This document shows, piece by piece, positions 4,967 to 9,340 of a stretch of 9,340 nucleotides of DNA; positions within the stretch are counted from its first letter, which is position 1; every line of letters begins with the position of its first letter. Both the position numbers and the translations under genes were made by a program. The notes below the pieces were generated by a model. That model ran no database searches. It was not told the DNA's origin and worked only from the letters and a program-made list of their open reading frames with translations. Origin of the DNA: Hydrogenothermaceae bacterium (GTDB lineage Bacteria > Aquificota > Aquificia > Aquificales > Hydrogenothermaceae); assembly GCA_026985705.1 (NCBI GenBank), contig JALSPY010000198.1, positions 1-9,340 on the forward strand. Reading direction: 5' to 3'.

Positions 4967-6280
4967 TTATCTATTTTCTAATATTCTATTTTTCCAGAGT
5001 GTAGCCTTTTCTAAAATATAATCTTTATTGAGAACTAAAACCTCTTTATTTAAGACCTTAATATCTCCGTTTATTATAACTGTGTCAACATCTAAGCCTT
5101 TTGATGAGTAAACTATCTGTGTGTATGGGTCAAATAGAGGATTTAAATGTGGTTGTGTTATATCTATCAGTGTAATATCAGCTTTTTTTCCTATTTCTAA
5201 ACTTCCAATCTTGTCATACTGTTTTATCGCTTTAGCTCCCTCTCTAGTTGCCATTAGAAGAGCTTCCTTAGAGTTAACAACAGTTGGATTTAGATTATAC
5301 CCTTTATGGAGTTTTGCAGCAGTAGATATTTCTCCTATTATATCTAAATCATCATTTGAAGCTGTTCCATCTGTGCCTATAGAAACACATATACCAGCTT
5401 CTAACATTTTAGGTATTGGAGCTATACCTGAAGCTAACTTTAAATTACTCTCTGGACAGTGTGATACTTTCATATTTCTTTTAGCCATTAACTCTATTTC
5501 TTCATCTGTTGGATGAACTACATGGGCAGCTAAAACATTCTCTTTTAAAAGACCTAACGTTTCAAGATGTTTTATAGGTGTATTTCCATATTTTTCTTTA
5601 ATCTGTTCAACTTCGTATTTTGTTTCTGAAAGGTGTATATGATACAGAAGATTGTACTTTTCTGCTAAATTCATTGCTTTTTTCAGTGTTTCTGGAGAGC
5701 ATGTGTATGGAGCATGAGGACCAACTGCAACTGTGATATACTCAGAGTTTTGATGCTCTTTATAAAATTCCTCCGTTTTACTTATAGCTTCATCTGGAGT
5801 TTTTGCTCCCGGAACTGGGAAATCAAGTATTCCACCTGCTAGAACTCCTCTCATTCCAACTGTGTTTAAAACATCTGCCACTGCATTTTCATAAAAATAC
5901 ATATCAACAAATGTTGTGATACCATTTCTTAACATCTCGTAAACTGCTATCTCTGTGCCATCCCTAACAAACTCATAACTTACAAATTTTCCCTCTACAG
6001 GCCATATATACTTTTCAAGCCAAACTTTTAAAGGATTATCACTTCCATAGCCTCTAAGTAAAGTCATTGCTGCATGGGTATGGGTGTTAATAAGACCGGG
6101 AATAGCTATTTTGTTTTTGCAGACAATAGTTTTTCCAAAATACTCATTCTTTTTATCCTTCCCAATGTCTATTATTTTGTCTCCTTTGATAACTATATCC
6201 GCTTCTCTATACTCTGTTAAATTTTCGTCCATAGTTAAGATATAACTAACATCTGTTAAAATTAAATCAGCTTCTTTCAT
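4967..6280 (-). CDS. mtaD: 5-methylthioadenosine/S-adenosylhomocysteine deaminase
   Basis: This 437-residue enzyme of the amidohydrolase superfamily converts S-adenosylhomocysteine to S-inosylhomocysteine and methylthioadenosine to methylthioinosine, part of methyl-cycle salvage in the cytoplasm. An N-terminal beta-sandwich half (1-58) leads into the barrel. The metal ligands are visible: His67 and His69 in P-G-L-I-N-T-H-T-H-A, His216 in Y-H-I-H-L-S-E and Asp304 in I-G-T-D-G. Glu219 is the probable catalytic acid/base. G-P-H-A-P-Y-T (187-193) and S-H-C-P-E-S-N-L-K-L (273-282) are typical of the MtaD/SsnA/TrzA branch, and the C-terminal G-K-K-A-D-I-T-L-I-D closes the sandwich. Other deaminases of this branch remain possible, but the motif set fits MtaD best. 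AGAGGT (6286-6291) precedes the ATG. It follows the LolA-like gene by 77 bases. Confidence 0.9.
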   Translation of the reverse strand: MKEADLILTDVSYILTMDENLTEYREADIVIKGDKIIDIGKDKKNEYFGKTIVCKNKIAIPGLINTHTHAAMTLLRGYGSDNPLKVWLEKYIWPVEGKFVSYEFVRDGTEIAVYEMLRNGITTFVDMYFYENAVADVLNTVGMRGVLAGGILDFPVPGAKTPDEAISKTEEFYKEHQNSEYITVAVGPHAPYTCSPETLKKAMNLAEKYNLLYHIHLSETKYEVEQIKEKYGNTPIKHLETLGLLKENVLAAHVVHPTDEEIELMAKRNMKVSHCPESNLKLASGIAPIPKMLEAGICVSIGTDGTASNDDLDIIGEISTAAKLHKGYNLNPTVVNSKEALLMATREGAKAIKQYDKIGSLEIGKKADITLIDITQPHLNPLFDPYTQIVYSSKGLDVDTVIINGDIKVLNKEVLVLNKDYILEKATLWKNRILENR

Positions 6281-6357
6281 TTTTTACCTCTTTAAATTTA
6301 TTTAAACTACTAAATTATTTTAAGGAAATTAAAAAGGGATTTTAAATTAAGAAAACA

Positions 6358-6972
6358 CTATTTTATATTTTTAATTATTTTTTTTATATCATTTGGTATA
6401 GTTTCTAATTTTTTTAGATACTGAATATTTGAGAAGTTATAAATAACCTTTCCGTCCTTTGTGTAAATTTTAACAAATTTTATATTAAAGTTCTTATCTG
6501 TTTCCATAATAACTTTTTTTATCTCCTTATCTTTAGGTATGAGTACAAAAACATAATCATTACTTTTTCCTTTTGTATATTCCTTTATACTTTTAAAGAG
6601 AGTCTTTATATCCTTATCTGTTAAAAATCTTCTAAAAAGCTGTAAATAAAATTCATTACTTGATAGCTTCTTTTTATATACTTCTTCATCCTCATAAGAA
6701 TATCCATACATATAACCTTTACTATCTACATAGATAAATATTTTCTCTGGTTTTGTAAATATAAATAAAACCTCTCCTCTTCTGTTAATCGTCAATTTAC
6801 CAAAATAAACATCTTCATCATCAAAATCTTTAATGTGTAGCTCTTCCTTTATATTAGCTTTAAATGTTTTATAGTTTTTTAGTTTCTTTTCAAATTTATC
6901 AAATAGTGGTGTTGAAGCAAAGGAAATATTAAATAGGATTAAAAAAGATATAAGAAAGTTTTTTTTAGACAT
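6358..6972 (-). CDS. LolA-like outer-membrane lipoprotein carrier protein
   Basis: The 204-residue product starts with a Sec signal peptide (1-19, cleavage likely after S-F-A) and continues as a periplasmic protein rich in beta strands. The segment F-G-K-L-T-I-N-R-R-G-E-V-L-F-I-F-T-K-P-E-K (57-77) matches the LolA pattern in which a G-x-L-x-x-x-R-x-G strand leads to a "T-x-P" turn; it is followed by the Y-V-D-S-K-G-Y-x-Y-x-Y strand. LolA carries lipoproteins from the LolCDE transporter across the periplasm. Sequence identity within the family is low, so the call rests on fold-level pattern and length. The start ATG is two bases after the stop of the thioredoxin-fold gene, with GGAG overlapping that stop, so translation is coupled. 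The tail is very Lys/Ile-rich. Confidence 0.72.
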   Translation of the reverse strand: MSKKNFLISFLILFNISFASTPLFDKFEKKLKNYKTFKANIKEELHIKDFDDEDVYFGKLTINRRGEVLFIFTKPEKIFIYVDSKGYMYGYSYEDEEVYKKKLSSNEFYLQLFRRFLTDKDIKTLFKSIKEYTKGKSNDYVFVLIPKDKEIKKVIMETDKNFNIKFVKIYTKDGKVIYNFSNIQYLKKLETIPNDIKKIIKNIK

Positions 6973-6974
6973 AT

Positions 6975-7685
6975 CTACTCTCCTATTTCAATTATGTATT
7001 TTTCTATCTCCTTAATGGAGCTTTTAATTCTCTCCTTCTGACTTTTATTTTTATAATCTTTATGTTTTACAAAGGGAGCTTCTGTTATCATCTCACTCTC
7101 CGGTCTTAAGATAATATGTTTTATTAATCCATCTTTGTCAATAAATAAAATATAAGGAACATCTACTTTAGAGATTTGATAGTTTTCTATAGCATCAGAA
7201 TATCCCCTTAAAACAGGCATATTGATTGGAGTTATTTTTTTCAGCTCTTGAACCTCTTCAGCATCAGAACGGCTTAATAAAACAGCAATAAAGTTAACTT
7301 TATCTTTATATTTTTCATAAAGCTCATTCATATAGGGCATAAAATCAAATGTTCCCGGTTTATCTCCTATTGCAAAGAATATTATTAAAGTAGGTTTTCC
7401 ATTTATCATATCAGATATTGCTATTTCCTTTCCTTCCTCTGTAATACCATGAAAGTTTTTATATTTCTTACCTATAAAAGAATTTATTTTTTTTAAATCA
7501 TCAGGTAATTCATTGTCTTGGTTATCTTTATCCTGATTACTGTTTTGATAATCTTGTTGATAAACCTGTTTTAAACCACTTTGACTGTTAGCTTTGTTTT
7601 TAGCTCCAACTACAAAGAGAATAGCAAACACAACTAAAGCTATAAATGTTGCAAATATAGATGTTAAAACTGCCTTATTATTCAT
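6975..7685 (-). CDS. Membrane-anchored thioredoxin-fold (TlpA/AhpC-TSA-like) protein without cysteines
   Basis: The 236-residue protein has a membrane segment at residues 7-28, a Gln/Asn/Asp-rich linker (about 32-60) and a thioredoxin-type domain (about 65-236). The order of elements is right for the fold: the I-S-D-M-I-N-G-K-P-T-L-I-I-F-F strand, a helix after the usual active-site position, K-V-N-F-I-A-V-L-L-S, then V-D-V-P-Y-I-L-F-I-D with Pro177 as the cis-proline, and K-D-G-L-I-K-H. Where TlpA-like proteins carry W-C-x-x-C, this one has A-I-G-D-K-P-G (105-111), and the whole protein contains no cysteine. It therefore cannot work as a thiol oxidoreductase; a binding or chaperone role facing the periplasm is inferred. 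It sits one base after the phosphohexomutase stop and two before the LolA-like start. Confidence 0.8.
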   Translation of the reverse strand: MNNKAVLTSIFATFIALVVFAILFVVGAKNKANSQSGLKQVYQQDYQNSNQDKDNQDNELPDDLKKINSFIGKKYKNFHGITEEGKEIAISDMINGKPTLIIFFAIGDKPGTFDFMPYMNELYEKYKDKVNFIAVLLSRSDAEEVQELKKITPINMPVLRGYSDAIENYQISKVDVPYILFIDKDGLIKHIILRPESEMITEAPFVKHKDYKNKSQKERIKSSIKEIEKYIIEIGE

Positions 7686-7686
7686 C

Positions 7687-9069
7687 TTAAACTCCCTTTA
7701 AAAGTTTTTTTCCTTCCTCTAAAACTTCCTTAAGACTACTTTCTTCAGGCATTTCTGCATAAATTCTTAAAACTGGCTCTGTTCCTGAGGCTCTAAACAT
7801 TATCCAACCGTCATTTTTAAATACAAATTTAATTCCATCTGTTTTATCTATCTCCTTTATATCAAAGCTTGCCAATTCTTTTAAAGGTTCATTTTTCAAT
7901 TTATCAACTAATTTTCTACCTTGGTCTCCTTCAACTTTAACATCTTCCCTTAAATAGTAAGCTGTTCCAAATTCGTTGAAAACATCTTCTATAAGCTCGC
8001 TTACAGTTTTATTGTGTAAGTACATCATCTCTAAAATCATAAGTCCAGCCAACAGTCCATCTCTCTCTGGAATATGGAAACCAAAGCCATAGCCTCCGCT
8101 TTCTTCTCCTCCAAAGGCTATTTTTTCTCTTTCAAAAAGCTCAGCAATATATTTAAAGCCTACTGGAGTTTTATACAGTTTTCTATTTTCCTTTTTTGCA
8201 ATCCTATCAACTAAATAGGAAACAGAAACAGTTTTAGCTATAGCTCCCTCCTCTCCTCTATTCCTTATTGTATGTAATAAAAGTAATACATATCCCATCT
8301 GTGTTCCTATAAATCTGCCTTTCTCATCAACTATTCCTACCCTATCACCGTCTCCATCATTTGCAATTCCAACTTTTCCATTTTCTGCAACAACTTTTCT
8401 TTTTAACAGAGTTAGATTTTTATCTATAGGCTCTGGATGTTGATTTCCAAATAAAACGTCTCTGTAATGGTTAATCTCTACAACATCTATAAAACTATCA
8501 TTTAAAACTTCCCTTAACAGTCCCTGTGTTGCTCCAAACATTGCATCATGGATAATTTTTTCTTTCTTTTGTTTAAAAATATTTGGGGTAATGTAGCTTT
8601 TTAACTTTTTAACATAGTATCTGTTAAAATCCATCTCTTCCCATGATTTAACACCTGTTTTTATCTCTTCTCTTCCTATTCTATCCTCTATATCCTTTAT
8701 AACTTCCGGAGTTGCTGGGCTACCAAAACCGGTTTTTACTTTATAGCCATTGTATCTGTATGTGTTATGGGAGGCAGTTATCATTACTCCTTCATCTGCA
8801 TTAAGCTCTTTTGCCATAAGTGTTAAAGCTGGTGTAGAGCAAAAACTAGATGAGAGTATAACTTTTAAACCATTACTTGAAAAAACCTCTGCGACAGTTT
8901 CAGCAAATTCATCTGATAAAAATCTTGTATCATAACCAACAACAACTTTCTTTCCACCTTTATCTTTTAGATGGGATGCGTGGGCTTGTGCCACCTTTCT
9001 AACATTATCAAATGTAAATTCTTTTCCTATTACTGCTCTCCAACCATCAGTTCCAAATTTTATACTCAT
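7687..9069 (-). CDS. Alpha-D-phosphohexomutase (phosphoglucomutase/phosphomannomutase)
   Basis: The 460-residue cytoplasmic enzyme moves phosphate between the 1 and 6 positions of hexose phosphates through a phosphoserine. All four domains are present. F-G-T-D-G-W-R (5-11) opens the protein. T-A-S-H-N (98-102) carries the phosphorylated Ser100. D-G-D-G-D-R (238-243) binds magnesium. G-E-E-S-G-G (321-326) is the sugar-specificity loop and R-A-S-G-T-E-P (426-432) the phosphate-binding loop. G-E-E-S-G-G is common in enzymes acting on glucose and mannose phosphates, so either or both may be substrates; glucosamine mutase usually differs here. Products feed glycogen, lipopolysaccharide and nucleotide-sugar synthesis. 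The start is supported by GGAGAG (9075-9080). It is the first gene of the tight operon that continues with the thioredoxin-fold and LolA-like genes. Confidence 0.94.
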   Translation of the reverse strand: MSIKFGTDGWRAVIGKEFTFDNVRKVAQAHASHLKDKGGKKVVVGYDTRFLSDEFAETVAEVFSSNGLKVILSSSFCSTPALTLMAKELNADEGVMITASHNTYRYNGYKVKTGFGSPATPEVIKDIEDRIGREEIKTGVKSWEEMDFNRYYVKKLKSYITPNIFKQKKEKIIHDAMFGATQGLLREVLNDSFIDVVEINHYRDVLFGNQHPEPIDKNLTLLKRKVVAENGKVGIANDGDGDRVGIVDEKGRFIGTQMGYVLLLLHTIRNRGEEGAIAKTVSVSYLVDRIAKKENRKLYKTPVGFKYIAELFEREKIAFGGEESGGYGFGFHIPERDGLLAGLMILEMMYLHNKTVSELIEDVFNEFGTAYYLREDVKVEGDQGRKLVDKLKNEPLKELASFDIKEIDKTDGIKFVFKNDGWIMFRASGTEPVLRIYAEMPEESSLKEVLEEGKKLLKGV

Positions 9070-9163
9070 TTAAACTCTCCAAAAGTTTTATTTAAAAATT
9101 ACTAAAATAATAATGCTAATCTTTAAATTTTTCATCTGTTTAAATTAGTTAAATCTTTAGTTT

Positions 9164-9340
9164 TTATTCAATTCCGTAAAGTTGGTATGTAGCCCAGTAG
9201 TATGGCTCAACAGTGTCTCTTATTAGCATTCTTTTAACATCTCCTAAAATCTCACTCCATCTTTTAGTTGGTTTAGCTCTCTTCATTCTGTATATTAATG
9301 TTGCAAATTCACTTGCTCTTCTATCCTTTAACTCCCACAG
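9164..9340 (-). CDS. C-terminal end of a probable CHAT-domain protein (partial)
   Basis: The frame is open from the right edge to TAA at 9164-9166, giving the last 58 residues. The end reads V-K-R-M-L-I-R-D-T-V-E-P-Y-Y-W-A-T-Y-Q-L-Y-G-I-E. The closing P-Y-Y-W-A-x-Y-x-L-x-G fits the conserved end of CHAT domains (caspase-like proteases; typically P-x-Y-W-A-x-F-x-L-x-G), and the preceding A-S-E-F-A-T-L-I-Y-R-M and S-E-I-L-G-D-V-K-R-M helices fit the end of that fold. The catalytic His and Cys would lie upstream, outside the window. CHAT proteins often carry TPRs and act in proteolytic or defence pathways; nothing here tells which. It ends 94 bases before the phosphohexomutase start; that gap holds only AT-rich DNA and the GGAGAG site. 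Confidence 0.6.
   Translation of the reverse strand: MWELKDRRASEFATLIYRMKRAKPTKRWSEILGDVKRMLIRDTVEPYYWATYQLYGIE

Noticed and set aside
5121..5516. 131-codon plus-strand open frame
   Set aside because: It lies antisense to the motif-rich part of mtaD, which is certainly coding; no start signals are seen.
8750..8935. 61-codon plus-strand open frame
   Set aside because: Antisense to the active-site region of the phosphohexomutase.
9134..9160. Imperfect AT-only inverted repeat (TTTAA-ATTAG-TTAAA) in the spacer before the phosphohexomutase gene
   Set aside because: Such structures are expected by chance in DNA this AT-rich and it has no terminator features.

Overview
The window is AT-rich bacterial DNA with strong purine-rich ribosome binding sites. 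Its gene content (thiG, mtaD, a c-type cytochrome, an outer-membrane lipoprotein carrier, thermophile-like Lys/Glu/Ile-rich proteins) fits a Gram-negative thermophilic chemolithotroph. Aquificota, probably a Sulfurihydrogenibium/Hydrogenothermaceae-type genome, is my best guess. This placement is an impression from protein style and gene content, not a database result.

Region 1 (1-1886, all minus strand) is a decaying accessory island. Read from high to low coordinates it holds: (a) a 5'-truncated piece that looks like the C-terminal nuclease-like domain of a large DNA helicase (1645-1866); (b) a TPR plus possible winged-helix protein broken by an in-frame TAG and a one-base slip (667-1642); (c) a gene that starts at 595 with a clear ribosome binding site and promoter and carries three one-base indels and one in-frame TAG. 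The reconstructed product of (c) joins an unrecognised domain to a gamma-glutamylcyclotransferase-like domain that runs off the left edge.

Region 2 (about 1887-4960, plus strand) is conserved housekeeping DNA. rpsU, yqeY and cvpA lie close together behind an extended -10 promoter. thiG (thiazole synthase) follows with its own leader, then a lipoprotein cytochrome c with a long Gln/Glu/Thr-rich tether. The cytochrome promoter abuts a perfect 7-bp inverted repeat, a candidate operator. A strong GC-rich hairpin at 4936-4957 separates this block from the converging genes on the right.

Region 3 (4967-9069, minus strand) reads phosphohexomutase, then a membrane-anchored thioredoxin-fold protein with no cysteine, then a LolA-like periplasmic protein, then mtaD. 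The first three are 1-2 bases apart and must be an operon; mtaD follows after 77 bases and may be cotranscribed. The functions are sugar-phosphate supply for the envelope, envelope lipoprotein trafficking, and salvage of methylthioadenosine/adenosylhomocysteine.

Region 4 (9164-9340) is the last 58 codons of a minus-strand gene whose end resembles a CHAT (caspase-like) protease domain. The rest lies outside the window.

The best leads are the cluster of broken genes at the left, the cysteine-free TlpA-like protein inside a LolA operon, the operator-like palindrome before the cytochrome gene, and the CHAT-like gene end at the right edge.
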